Shown here piece after piece: positions 52,560 to 64,000 of a stretch of DNA of 64,000 bases. The notes under the pieces were generated by a model. It saw only the letters and a program-made list of their open reading frames with translations. It did no database searches and was not told the origin of the DNA. Positions within the stretch are counted from its first letter, which is position 1, and the number at the start of each line of letters is the position of its first letter. Source of the DNA: Tetracentron sinense (lineage: Eukaryota; Streptophyta; Magnoliopsida; Trochodendrales; Trochodendraceae); contig JABCRI010001456.1 of assembly GCA_015143295.1 (NCBI GenBank), positions 36,994 through 100,993 on the forward strand, given 5' to 3'. A program made the translations under genes and the position numbers.

Positions 52560-55500
52560 TGTTACACATTTAAGCACCTCAAACTAAACTTGTTAGTTCC
52601 TTAGAGTTCTATTTTAAACTGTTTTAACGGTACTTGTTGTTTTTATCCTTTTTAGGTTCATGTGAGGAAAAGAAGATAAAATGACAAGATGATGCTTCAA
52701 CGACTCATAAGAATTCCTATAAAGGAAAATAGCAAAAGGGAAAATAGTAAAACAAAGCAGCAAAAATCGCGAAAATCTACAATGATGGAGTCGAGTGGCC
52801 AAAATCATTTACTATAAATAGAAGGGTATTTTGATCATTTTCCTTCATCCAAAAATTTATGAAACTTTTAGGAAAGATTATAGATAACCTAAAATAGATA
52901 TGTTTCAAATTTCAGGTCAATTCGATATAAGAATTGAGCTATCTAGAATATTCAAAGTTAGTGGCAAACTGTAAATAGGAGGAATAGTGTTGTATGACTA
53001 GTGTTTTTTAATCTTATAACACTTTTCAAACTTCCTATTATTACCTATATAAGTATGGTTGATTCTCATTCAACCCTAAGAGAGTTTTTAGAGAAAAAAA
53101 AAGGAAAGTTTGACCTCAATTAGGATGTCTAAAATTACAAGGATTATCTCTATATATTAAATAAGGAGAGTCATTGGTCTAAAAAATAGTTGAGGAATTT
53201 TGAATTTTAAGAAGGAATAAGTATCGAGATCAAAAGGACCTAGTATAAAAAAACTATGACGGTTCGAGCCCAGTTTTTGTCTACTGAAGACCTCGCCCCC
53301 CTGTTATCTTCGCGAGATGAACTAACTTGTACGTTCTAGGATTTCACCAATGAAACCCTACCGCCAAAGTAGATGCTGGGTGTGTTTTTAATTTTATCGT
53401 AGAGTATTCGTAGATTAATAGGAAAGATAGACGAAATTGAGGTTGCGTACTGACTTGAATTTGTCCAGATCACAACTCGAATTTATATTTATTTTCGATT
53501 TCAATGAATTTATATAATGTCTTAGGTGTAGGAAATTCAATTGAACTTATTGTGTAATTTTGGTTTTAGAATTTAATATAAAGGTTACGCAAACGATTGT
53601 AATATATCAAGAGATTAGATTCTAGATATTTTATGTAGGGAAAACGAGGGTGATTATCACTACCTTAGTTTAATGTGTATCATTCGTGCCATCCGAAAGA
53701 AAAGGAATGCCTTAAGAGTATTGAAAAGATATCGTCATTTGTATTTTTTTGATCTATGCTAAACTGGGGGGACGTGTGTCCACTCTCAATTGTAATGTAT
53801 CACCCTATGATAAATCTGAATAGATGTATTAGGAACCACGTTATGGAAACTAGTGTGGAATGTAAAAACGCACTGCCGGATAGATAGGTCTCTCTCCTAG
53901 TCACAAAACCTTATAGTGACTTCCATAAGATTGAAAGGTCGAATAGGTCATTCTGTTTTACGAAACCAGTGTCAGGTCTTGATAGTGTTTAGACCCCCTG
54001 ATAAGTAGTATTAATCTAAAAAAAATGATACTATAAATAAGTAACAGAGGGGATGATCAGAATTGCGTAACGAACAACGTCAATCACTACTGACAATTTC
54101 GTTAACAGAATAGATAAAAAGAAAAGTGCATGAAGTACCAAACAAAGAGACCTAGGTCCTTTATGTGTCTTCAATAAACGCGAAGAACTTAAGAGTAGGA
54201 GCCCAGCCAAGCCCTATTATTAATTGGGCTGAGCCCTGGCAGGGCTAGGACGTCCACAATTTTAAGTGAGAGCACGGGATTGGGCGGGCTTTAATGTCTT
54301 GGCATGGAAATGGGTCAATTAAACCTTACCATCGAATTAACATATAGTCAGAGACACCAAAATTAGGGAAAAAAAAACAAAATTCTATTAAATACTACAA
54401 AATTCAGAGATGAAAAAAGTAGGAAAAAAAAAAAAAAAGTATCCGCCTATATGGCCACATGCTATATGTCGGAGGGGAGAAGGATCAATGGGTGATAAAT
54501 GAAAATGTAAAAAGATTTTAGCAAAGGGTAGTATTAAAAGAGCTGCCGAGGTTCAACCATTATGATAGTTAATTGATCAGTACTTGTGGATATACTAATG
54601 GAGAACACAAAAGAAAGAAGGGTGTGAAGTAATCTGTGTGTTAACTATGGAAGACTTCTTCTAGAGGGCGAAGGAAGTTCCGGACCGGGCGGCAACAGAA
54701 AGACAGTGGACCATTCCTCTAGGTGATAAAGTCCCATAGTAAGGTTAGTACGAACCCGCGAGGAGGGCACTTGCGGATCGGGACTTGGCGATATTGATGT
54801 GAGGAAAGACGGGCCCGGAGGAAACCCGGGAAGGAGGGTTAAACCACGAGAGCTCTAAGTACGCTTAGGAATTAAAAGGGAAGGCAACAAGTCGTTAACC
54901 CCTTACTGGGTAGGGAAAACTATGGAACAATAAAAGATGATAGGGTGCTGATTGACGAAACAATCTCAACCTAGACGAGGTCAATCGCGGGGAGGGCGTA
55001 CGTGTAGTTTGCGGAATTAATAGTAAAACATTAAATCTAAAGGCACCTAGACACGAGGTAGGAAAGACAGGGTATGAGAGTTTGGGAAATTAAAAGTAAA
55101 AATTAAATCATAGATGATTGTTTGTTGTATTAGAGGATAATTTAAAAGGAATTTTCGGAAGGAACAAAAAATACAATACAATACTATAGATATACGCAAT
55201 CCGGATGAACTCACTCTGCGCTCTAACTAAGCAGTTAAAAGATGTATCCTTGGAAATTTATGTTCTTTTTCCATTCTATTTTTTTTGTTCAAAAAAAAAA
55301 TAGATATATATATATTGGCCTAACCCGATCTTACCTTCCAAAAAAAAATATCTAGGCCCCAAGCTCGCGGTACATATTATTAAAACCGAACCAGGACTGG
55401 GCCGGGCATGGGCCTAAGAATATCAAAGGGGAAGGACTGAAACGCTAACTTCGGATGATCAAAGTAGCCAGTCCACAGCAAATGGGGCTGTTAGGCGAAA

Positions 55501-55730
55501 TATCAGGAGTACGTAAAACCGCGACGACTAGGACCGAGAACAGTAGGTGAGGAGAAGCGGAGGAAAATGAACGCGTTAACAAACCCCTTAAAGGCCCCGC
55601 ACCGATGAATTTGATAATCTAGAACAAACGGTGATTGTAAATCCTGACTGGGAAGTAAAGAGTGACACATCCAGTCGATTTGCAACAGAACTGAGTTATT
55701 TTGACAACTGTGGAGCGAGTGAGCGCGTCC
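52560..55730. other. long unrecognised tract
   Basis: No gene, LTR pair or MITE could be supported. About 52600-53100 has a promoter-like ACTATAAATAGAAGG (about 52811) and could be an LTR fragment. About 54640-55080 is clearly richer in G and purines than its surroundings (for example GACGGGCCCGGAGGAAACCC) but encodes nothing I recognise. A poly-A run lies at about 54426-54440. Confidence 0.4.
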
Positions 55731-55734
55731 GACT

Positions 55735-55935
55735 ACCCATATTACCCGGTCAGGGTATCCCTTTTAACACCATCCTTTAACCTGGTTTTAACTTACTAAA
55801 TCATAAGTTAAGAATTTGGTTTTTTTTTTAATTTTGAAAAACCAAGGTTGGATACTTAAACCCTAGGAGTGGTTGAATCTTAAACCACAAATTGGAATTT
55901 TTATAAGTGAGGTGGGGACCAAATGGGACACGTCC
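55735..55935. mobile_element. decayed copy of the TTAACTRTGGTTAAG family
   Basis: CCCTTTTAACACCATCCTTTA, ACTTAAACCCTAGGAGTGGT and AATCTTAAACCACA correspond to the arms of the intact copies, with small insertions throughout. Confidence 0.6.
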
Positions 55936-56509
55936 ATTTGTACCTTAATGGAAACCCAGGTACGTAAGTATTTTCCTTTCGACAAAGACTGAATTTCACC
56001 TTCCAATTTGGCTCTGCCACATACCCCGAATTCACCTTGGTGAGAAGGAATGTGGGACATTGCGCCGTTAAATGGTGGTGGTGATATGCCTCTTTGTCGC
56101 CCAGTCTTTTCTCCCTCCTTTGTGCTTCAAAGTTTCAAATCTTTCCTCTTGCTCAACGGTACATCTTCAAAGTTTGAAAAAGATACGAAGAAAGTACTAG
56201 TTCTCGAATAGGATAGTTCCTACGCTTCCAAAAAGTATTTTTTTTTATTTTTTTTTGGAAGAAAAGCGGGGTTTGGAGGACATGGCCCAAAATTTTCACC
56301 ATCTCCAACGTGATACTCCAAAATTTTCCTCCATTGCGGCATCTCATCCATAGTGGAGGACATGGCCCACTAAATTTTTTTTTTACTCCGAATGCATACT
56401 AACTTAAATCACATTTCTAATCTAAAACATATTCATTCGTTATTGTAAAAAAAAACCCATTCAGATGTTTTATTTCCCATTTTTCCTCTCAAACTCAATG
56501 TTCACCACT

Positions 56510-56830
56510 TTGGTCTCCAAAACTTACTAATGACCCATTTTTGGACACCCCCTTAATGTGGTTATAGATTCCCCAACTATTTAGGGTTCACCCACACAAC
56601 CCTTGGCAGTTTATACATCCAAGACTATGTAATTTTTAAAAAAATGCCAATTAAAGAAAATTTATTAAAGAAAGGTGTTTAAATTTTAAAAAATGAATTA
56701 ACATTTAAAACTGAAAACTTCAATCGATAGGATGGTGGTGCGAACTCTTAACACGGTTATATTGCTGAGTTCATAAAGGGATCAATACATACGGGGCCTA
56801 CCTACAAAAGGCGAGGTGACTACGATAGAG
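56510..56830. mobile_element. decayed arm(s) of the TTAACTRTGGTTAAG family
   Basis: TTGGACACCCCCTTAATGTGG, TTTAGGGTTCACCCACACAA and an opposing ACTCTTAACACGGTTAT are recognisable. The right arm is poorly kept. Confidence 0.5.
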
Positions 56831-56839
56831 GGCCGATGT

Positions 56840-57190
56840 GGGTTTTTTTTTTTTTTTTCGGCACAGCAAATGATAGGTTTATTAAGAGAGACGTAATTTT
56901 AAAAATTAAATAATTGTTAAAAAACATAAAAATAATTTCAATATAAAATGATAATTATTAAAATAAATTGCAATGATACAATTAACATTTTAAAAAAGAT
57001 TGAAAGACAAAGAAGGATAAACGGTATTGTAAGGGGATGAATAGTGTTTTGGAGATCATTCTCCAATTTTTCTCTCCTCCATATTTGGAGGGTCATTAAA
57101 CATTTAGAATATTTGACTCCAAATATGGAGCACGGTTCCCTTTTGGACCCGGTACTCCATATTTGAAGTTTTGGAGCACGGTTGGAGATG
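56840..57190. other. intergenic DNA
   Basis: A poly-T run lies at about 56844-56858. TCCAAATATGGAG / CTCCATATTTG inverted words lie at about 57077-57165. No gene is supported. Confidence 0.4.
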
Positions 57191-57201
57191 CTGTTAAGAT
57201 G

Positions 57202-57561
57202 GGCCTCTGATTGTCAATGGCAAAGCCGGAAAATGATCTCGGGCAACCACGCAATAGGCGACATGTGGTGATAAAAAGGGGAGAAGTCATTTCATCTTCT
57301 CCCCATGATTTTGACTTCTTCCCATTTGATTTCCCTCTTCCCATTTGATTTTCCTCCTTTTTTTTTTTTTCTTACACTTATTGCCGCATGTTTCATTGTG
57401 GGTAGAGAAGTCAAAATCATGAGGTCCATGATTTTGACTTCTCCACTTTCATGATTTTGACTTCTCCACTTGTCCACAAATCGATTTGTGGTTGCCTGAG
57501 ACTGGGGCTTTCTGACTTCACCAAAGGCTATTCTGACTTCACCCGAGGCAATTTGAGGCCC
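57202..57561. mobile_element. Mutator-like MITE, 42157 family (about 360 bp)
   Basis: The left end GCCTCTGATTGTCAATGGC and the right end GCAATTTGAGGCCC are inverted. The flanks TTAAGATGG and TTAAGATGA match at eight of nine. The interior has GGGGAGAAGTCATTTCATCT and GAGAAGTCAAAATCATGAGG, as in the 42157 copy. Near the right end a short AGTCAGAAAGCC-like block is duplicated. Confidence 0.72.
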
Positions 57562-57859
57562 TTAAGATGACCCTTTCAAAGTCTTAATGCTGACAACACA
57601 ACATTTGAATATTGTCAGGACTTTGGAAAGTGATTAAAAAAAACTCTCAATAATACCTATTGTCCTCACATGCTTTAAATGATGACTCACTTAATGCTTG
57701 GAGCGGTTAGATTGAAAATCAAAGGGTGCAGTACTAAATAGGTACTATCGAGAGTTTTAAATCACTTCCCCAAAAATTTTACCAGTGCAATACGAAATTT
57801 TACCCCAAGAATTTTACCACAGCGCAAGCCAGGCATAGTGTACGTCGGACCTAGATGGG

Positions 57860-58195
57860 CCCCAGTGGTCTTAGCAAAGCCTAGTAACCCTCGTTTCGCG
57901 AGGGCAACCATAGAATAGGACGGAGCTGGCGGGCAAAATAAAACAAAAAAGGCGGAGAAAGACTATTCTCGATTTTCTTCAACAACGATGATTTTGAGTT
58001 CTCTTCCCAAACTTGAATCTCTTCCCTTTTATCTCATCACCTTAGTGCCATGTGTTATGTAGTATGATGCCATGTGTTATGTAGTATGATGTAGTATGTG
58101 AAGAAGTAAAATCAAGGGCCCATGATTTCGACTTCACCACCACTTGTCTCCTATTCTATGGTTGCCCGAGACAAGGGTAAGGTTAGGCTAGGGCC
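57860..58195. mobile_element. further copy of the 42157 family, diverged
   Basis: GGGCAACCATAGAATAGG at the left and CCTATTCTATGGTTGCCCG at the right are inverted arm segments shared with the family. Outer ends GGGCCCCAGTGG and GGCTAGGGCC are eroded. A GCCATGTGTTATGTAGTATG tandem duplication lies at about 58049-58090. Confidence 0.65.
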
Positions 58196-58359
58196 TTGAG
58201 ATAATCTGATGGCCCGATTTGAACGCTGGCAGCAGGAATCTGTGATAGTAGCATGGAAAAACATGGTTATTCTCTCCATGAGGAGTCGGAGCAAACAGAA
58301 AAAGCGAATCCAATTAAAAGAGTCTTTGAAAGAAAGTGATGGTTAGGGTTATAAGGCTA

Positions 58360-60405
58360 TAAAACATTACACAAATTGTCTTTTGCAGTGCTGTTTGAGA
58401 ACTTCAACTTCATTTCTGGAATTGAGAGGTATATAAGTGTTGTAAATGCGAAACGCCCACTGCAGTATGGACAGCGTGATCCAGGTCTTCGTCATCAGCT
58501 ATGCTCAACCAGGGAGATGTCATTTTGACCGGAGAGTTCTGAGAATATTACTGTAGGATCCACCATATTTTACCCTGCAAGGCAGGGAAGTCTACCTCTG
58601 AGGAAAAAAAAGAAAAGTGCATAAATAAGCTGTAAAACCATGAGGCAAGAAAGTCCTCCTCTTGAAAATCAATCGAAGGATCACTAAGAACGTGGAGACC
58701 AAAAAAACAGGCTTCGCCAGTTAACACAACCAAAGTACCTATCTAAACCCCTCGGTCTTCAACCACGACCGTGACAAAATTGTAAGTCCCTAGACCCAAC
58801 AAACACTTCTTCCACTATCCCTCTCTGTTGTCTTTAAACATGAACCATCAATATGGAAAATAAACACACTAAGCTGCCGGAAGAAATCAATTGAAATAAT
58901 CTTCAACATATGCCGATGCCCTCAAATCGGTCAATAAACCCAAAAATCTCGTAGTTGCCAGCCATTAAACCGGGACCTTAGTCTTCCCCAACACATGGGC
59001 ATGAAAAAATTCACTTATGTCCATTCCAATTTAGATAAATAGAACCCCTCCGAAGGAAACAAATATTTGGACCCCCCTCCCATCAAAAAAATAGAGATTA
59101 GAAGAACACCCACTAAACACAGTCAGCATAGACAGTAATATTTACAGCACATCAGAGTACGGGACCCCCCCATTACACACCCCCACCAACGCCAAAAACC
59201 CTCGACTAACTATTGTAACCACAAGACAAACCCATAAAAGGTAAATAACAAAGACAAACCCAAACCTAATGATCAAACCTATTTATAAAACCCTAAAAAC
59301 CCCATCTCGAATTGCAACAAAACCAAGTCCTAGTAAGAATCACCCACCCTTTTCATTGATGCATATCATCAGCCAAAACTGCATAGGATAATCTAAGTAC
59401 AATGCTATAAATTAAACCCATCCTATCTTCTATTTGCAAGAAGTAAACAACTACACTAAATTTTACAAGCAACAACAGAAACCGTCGTTGCTTTGAACAC
59501 AACCTAGCAGAGATTGGGTCTGATATGCTTTCACCACAATCAATCATTTCCATGCTCCTTATATCGATTTCCTGTTGAAAAAATTAAGGATGATCGCAAC
59601 AGAGCAATTGCGGTGAAGGAATCGATAGTTGAAGTTACAGATCACCAAATCCAAACGATTGGGAGAGTCAGTTCACCACCGACAGAATCAGGGCAGATCA
59701 AAGCGCAGCAGGCGCCGTACATCAGTTGTAGCAACTCGTTCTTAGTCAGATCCTTTTGGCAACGAAGGAGGAAATGGAAGAGAGCTTGGGAGGAGGAGAG
59801 GTGATGAACACCACAACGATTTCCAGCATAACGCCCTCAACGGACTTGCAGATCTGTCAAGCATGATCGGTTGGGAACCAGATCTGGCTCAGGATCCCAA
59901 ACCGATCGTCGAACACAGCACCCGTATCTTCATCCTTCTCATCTCCGTACTTCTTTTCTTCATCATCTGCAAAGATTGTCAGATCTTTCGATATCATCGG
60001 CTTCAAAATCCCTCTCCGCGTCAATATCCGTAACGTCCATCATGAGAATTTTGGCAGGAAATTTCACGAGATTTGTTTCGAAAAGCGTTCTTTTCCTGCT
60101 CCTTCTCCTGACAACCGTGCTGCCTGACTTCCTTTTCTCGGGCCGGATGGGCGTAGGGCTCGGGTAGGGTTAGGGTTTCGGCGGTATTTCTTGAAGGAAA
60201 AGGTAGGGCCTTGGTAGGAAAATCGATCTCTGAGGCGTTTCGTGAGGTAGAACTTAGAACTTCAGTTTCCCATGGAGAAAATAATCAAACCAGGCAATAG
60301 GTACAGAAGAACAATCATTAAACAGAATGGAAAAGGCGAGAGAAGGGATAATTTTTTTGTCTCGAGGATAGGGAGGAGAAGGTATTCGCTTTCTTAGTTA
60401 CTTCC
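58360..60405 (-). other. possible minus-strand transcription unit, coding content unclear
   Basis: A TATA box (60432-60439) is followed by a CT-rich leader-like tract, a telo-box-like AAACCCTAACCCTA (about 60158-60172 on the minus strand) and several short ATG frames. One starts MMDVTDIDAERDFEADD at about 60043. Further on, TTTTTTCAACAG|GAAATCG (exon start 59571) is a strong acceptor. At 58523-58410 a short frame begins MTSPWLSIADDEDLDHAVH. These look like pieces of a spliced gene or a spliced leader, but I could not connect them into one frame and recognise no family. The plus-strand frames at 59.5-60.2 kb look like shadows. Confidence 0.3.
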
Positions 60406-60431
60406 ATGGAGTATTGGCTTGGGTGGGGTGG

Positions 60432-60439
60432 TTTTTATA
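60432..60439 (-). promoter_or_regulatory. candidate TATA box for the 58.4-60.4 kb unit
   Basis: TATAAAAA on the minus strand. The sequence downstream becomes pyrimidine-rich and GC-richer, as in a 5' leader. Confidence 0.35.
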
Positions 60440-60449
60440 GGAAAAAAGA

Positions 60450-62415
60450 GGCGGTGCAACTTGTAGTTGGGAAGAGGACTTAAGTCTTCTCAAGCTGGTT
60501 GCAGGATGAGGAGAACGCCAGTATCCAATAGACGGTCCGCGCATCACACTCCCTTAAGTGTAGCCATAGCTAGGTAAAGCATCGAACTGGGAGATGTGGC
60601 GCTTGGTTTAGTGGACGGTCTCGTCTCTAGGAGCAACTGGAGAAGACCTAAGGTCGGTGAGAATGGGAACAAACACCCGCTTCGTGAATACCGGCCATGC
60701 GTGGAGAAACCATTTGGCATAATCATCCAAGAACTCTGTATTACTTATAAAACCTTGTATTGCAGTAAATTACAAAAAGCCTCTCTTAGATACTTTTCTA
60801 AATAACCAAGATGGCTCACATGACCTTTGGTGAGGTGCCGTGCAGGGCACGGGTCCTGTCTCTTGAGGCTGGTACTAGGCGACGTCAATTCATCTTAGAT
60901 CGGTTCTTTCTTTGGGTTAAAAACTTTGGGATTTTTCTCTTTCGTTGACAAGAAACAGAAATCTCACTAAATGTTTGATTGACCCAAAGCGGAGAACATC
61001 TTGTTTAATTCAAACATAATATGTACCTTTTTAATAATATAATAACTAATAATTGTGGTGGGTTTCAAATCTGATTTAGTAATTTTTGTAGTGGTGGATT
61101 CGCTTTCGGCGGATGCTTTCTCCTTTATCGATAGTAGGTCCAACCTGCAAAACACTTTGATGTTAAACTATGCTTTAAATTAGAATCTCCTTCCATAGAT
61201 GAGAGTTTAGTGTACTAGTTCTGGCTATCTTGAAATCCTCCTCCCTTTGTCCCTAACTGGGGTCAAATCGTTTAGATCGAGCGTCGTTTCAAAATATTTT
61301 GTTAAAAAATTTTGATTGACCGTAATTGATAATTCCTATATCCTATGCGTGAATATATTTGTCAAGGGGTATGGGGCGATATCTAATGAGAGTAAGATTT
61401 GGGTGGTTGGATATACAACCTTGCAGTCTAGATCGTTACTCTGATAGGGGGAATAGGATTGTGCCAAGATTCATTTGGGCGATGATCTGTAGCTGAGTAG
61501 GATGGGCTTGGGTGGCTGCGTTGCGCTGTTGCCTGTTGCCATTTGTGTCACACATAAATTGGTTCCATCTTTTTTTTGATTCCCAGGCTATCTATGGATG
61601 TTGGCACTACTTTGTAAAGCCAAAAAGGCAACATGGCCTCTGTTTTTATGCTTAGGTGGGTGATGTCGTCCTTGGAGGCAATGCCTAAGTTCGTAGGTTA
61701 GGCCTTTCGGCTGTCAACTCAGGTTGGGGTCCACTGAATGAGGCTGTGATAGGTCTCGGGTACAGTATATGGAATGCTTGATAATTAATATCTCCCTTTA
61801 CAATATACACTGTAGTATTTACAAATTATAAATAAGTTAGTAAATGTGATTGTGTAAATAATTACAAGAAACTCGTTAATATAATCACTATTTAGATTAA
61901 AAACATAATTGCTGAAATTAAATTAATTAAAGCAAATAGAATCTTTAATGAGAAGAATGTGTTATAGTAACAAAAAATTAATATTTAAAAACATTTGATT
62001 GATATGAACATTATAAGACTATTTATAAAAGTAATTTTGTGGTCACTCTTTATTGAGAGGCCTAATACTTTTACTTATATTATTTATTTATATTTATCAA
62101 TACTCTTGTTTAAAAATAAGTTTTTTTTTGGACAAATACTTTATAAGTACTTTTTATAATATTAAAAAGCACTCTAAAGATTATTTGAAAAGGTGCTTAA
62201 AATTTTAGATATACGATTAACATAATGTTAAATTTAGTATTTTATAAATAATCTATAAGATCATATGTGCTTACAATTTACAACTTTAAAAAAACGTTAT
62301 TGAAGTTAGATTGTTTTAAGGTGAGATAACTAGAAGTTTTATTTTTTAAATTTACAGCAAAACAAGGAAAGTATTTGTTACTAACCTAATCAATACTTCA
62401 AAAATCCCTAGGTGA
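60450..62415. other. intergenic DNA, no gene recognised
   Basis: About 61640-61700 has GGAGGCAATGCCTAAG words like the hAT subterminal sequences at 9.4-10.1 kb. About 61800-62340 is very AT-rich. No supported feature. Confidence 0.4.
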
Positions 62416-62419
62416 TTAG

Positions 62420-62990
62420 CTCATATATAATTGGGGAGTCGTAAACATACAACCAAAACCTGAAACGGAGTCCCACAATGGCCTACTATGTGACGGTTTC
62501 ACTCAAACCTCTTGTTTTATAGTTCTAGCATCAAGTAGATTTTTTCTATGGCAGCTGTAGCTCTAACTCTAAAATCGTGGCACTAGGCAGCCCTTTCTCC
62601 AAGGCACCCCTCCAGGCGAATTCTGAACGTGATGCCAATTTGATACCATTGTAACGAACTAAACCCAAACTCCAAAAAAACATAAGGTGATACGGAGCGA
62701 AAAACTAAGCTCATATACAATTGGGGGCATACCATAACGCTCCGCAACCGATATTCACGACGGCCCACTCTGTAGTGGCTTTCACAACGCTTCTTTTTCA
62801 TTTTAATGCCTATAGCATTCAAATCAAAAAAACAATCTTTCCTAATGGTGCTCTCATCTGGCCCCATTGCGTCTAAGTGTCCTTTCTCTAGGTCACCCCT
62901 CCGAGATTTGACTTGAAAGTCGAAAAGATAGTAATAGCTCTAATACCATTATACAAACCTAACGAAATACATATGTTGCAACCAATGGTA
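62420..62990. repeat. diverged tandem duplication, unit about 285 bp
   Basis: AGCTCATATATAATTGGGG at 62418 corresponds to AGCTCATATACAATTGGGG at about 62708. ACAATGGCCTACTATGTGAC matches CGACGGCCCACTCTGTAGTG. CCTTTCTCCAAGGCACCCCTCC at about 62591 matches CCTTTCTCTAGGTCACCCCTCC at about 62880. Each unit ends near a TGATACCATT / TAATACCATT word. The family is unknown to me. The minus-strand frame across it is a by-product. Confidence 0.7.
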
Positions 62991-64000
62991 TACGAGCCTG
63001 TTTTCTGCTCCTTAATCACCTAGTGAATTTTGAAAGTATTAGTTAGGTTAGTACAAATGTATAAGAACCGTGGAAATCCGTTGACGTCAAGTCTCCATAA
63101 GGGATGACATAGAAAAATGGTACGACTTTCCATGGGCTAGCGTGGAACCGTCATAGGTCGAACTAATGGAGGGGACTTCAACATGAATGTGTAAGTGATA
63201 TTAGAAAAAAGGGTACGAACCTTAAAAACCACGACGATTTAGAGGGACCTTGTGGACTCATTGGTGTAGAGTGTGTGGATTTTATTACGATTCCCAAAGT
63301 ATATATAGAGTCTACATTTCATGTTCTTTAATCACCACTAGGGCACCTTTAGAGTATGGTTAGGTTCTAACAGCATGAAAATATGTAACATTAACAATTA
63401 GGTGGCATTTAGATGAAAATTTTTTTTTTTTTTGGAGAGAAGAAAGGAAATCAATTTAATAAAATTGAGTGTATGAAATCATGGAGAAACAAATTATTTT
63501 AAATAATAGTGTGGATATGGAGTGAGGAGATCACCTACGTATTCTCGAACACTTATTATTTGAAAAACGGATATTTGGCCATTAAATTTACCCAATCACA
63601 TTTTATCAGATTGATTTAACAAAAAAAAATCCAAATCCAAAGGCCCAATTAGGATTGGGTGAATTGACTATTTTCTAATTCTTGTCCTATTCAAAAACTT
63701 CTATCCTAAATCCTACTATTGATGTAGTATACTTCTTTGCTTTCAGTTGCAACCTTCAGATACCATAGAACTTATGTGCTTGCCTGACCGCTGTATCTTT
63801 GAAACTAAAGAAAACCGCATGGTAAGGATGGCTAAAAAGCAATGCTAAAACCTAAAGGAAGAAAAGTTTGTTCATGGACTGACGCTTGCCAAAGAATGGA
63901 TAAGGGATTTCTAATGTCGTGGGATTGAGCATGCTAGTAAAATCTTTGCGTTCTTAAACACCATAAAATAGATATCGATGATGACATTAACCGAAACTTG
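62991..64000. other. intergenic DNA to window end
   Basis: A poly-T run lies at about 63420-63434. No gene or element border could be supported. Confidence 0.4.

Noticed and set aside
60155..60175. TAGGGTTAGGGTTT considered as an interstitial telomere
   Set aside because: Only about two units are present. It fits a telo-box in a promoter or leader better.
62583..62867. 94-codon minus-strand frame
   Set aside because: It spans the tandem duplication border and reads as repeat-derived sequence.

Overview
The window is nuclear DNA from a flowering plant. Supporting signs are spliced genes with plant GT/AG introns, TATA boxes, a CT-rich 5' leader, plant-type LTR retrotransposons, tRNA-derived SINEs and a high density of hAT- and Mutator-type miniature elements. 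I cannot name the species. Most of the 64 kb is intergenic or intronic repeat DNA and genes are sparse. Everything was read by eye, so repeat borders, intron borders and divergence are approximate unless a perfect target-site duplication (TSD) or splice frame is quoted.

Layout. 1-1465: 3' part of an LTR resembling Del/Tekay chromoviruses. 1466-7127: a complete but non-autonomous LTR retrotransposon of Tat (Ogre/Retand-like) type. It has a gutted gag, no pol and a decayed antisense gene with its own TATA box and an intron. 7128-17180: unassigned DNA holding a hAT element, a decayed LINE, coding remnants of an unidentified plus-strand gene, a six-copy tandem array of about 255 bp and a duplicated terminal exon. 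18240-18566: a small conserved plant protein gene (minus). 19-26.8 kb: repeats and MITEs. 26917-34038: a five-exon minus-strand gene encoding a 273-residue putative nuclear protein with a basic/coiled-coil centre and a C-terminal DLNxP (EAR) repression motif; its two long introns carry three hAT elements and two tandem arrays. 35-49.5 kb: a MITE-dense tract with an RNase H pseudogene and a possible small secreted-peptide gene at 42.6 kb. 49679-51058: an intronless minus-strand extensin-like, proline-rich secreted protein. 51.5-64 kb: more MITEs, a SINE with a 14-bp TSD, a possible minus-strand transcription unit with a 5' end near 60.4 kb, and long stretches I do not recognise.

The firm host genes are the small conserved protein, the DLNxP protein and the extensin-like protein. 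They show no sign of acting together. The most distinctive content is the mobile DNA: at least three Mutator-like MITE families with 9-bp TSDs, several hAT-like families with 8-bp TSDs, clear nested insertions that give a relative order, and a retroelement whose main remaining gene runs antisense to its own transcription.
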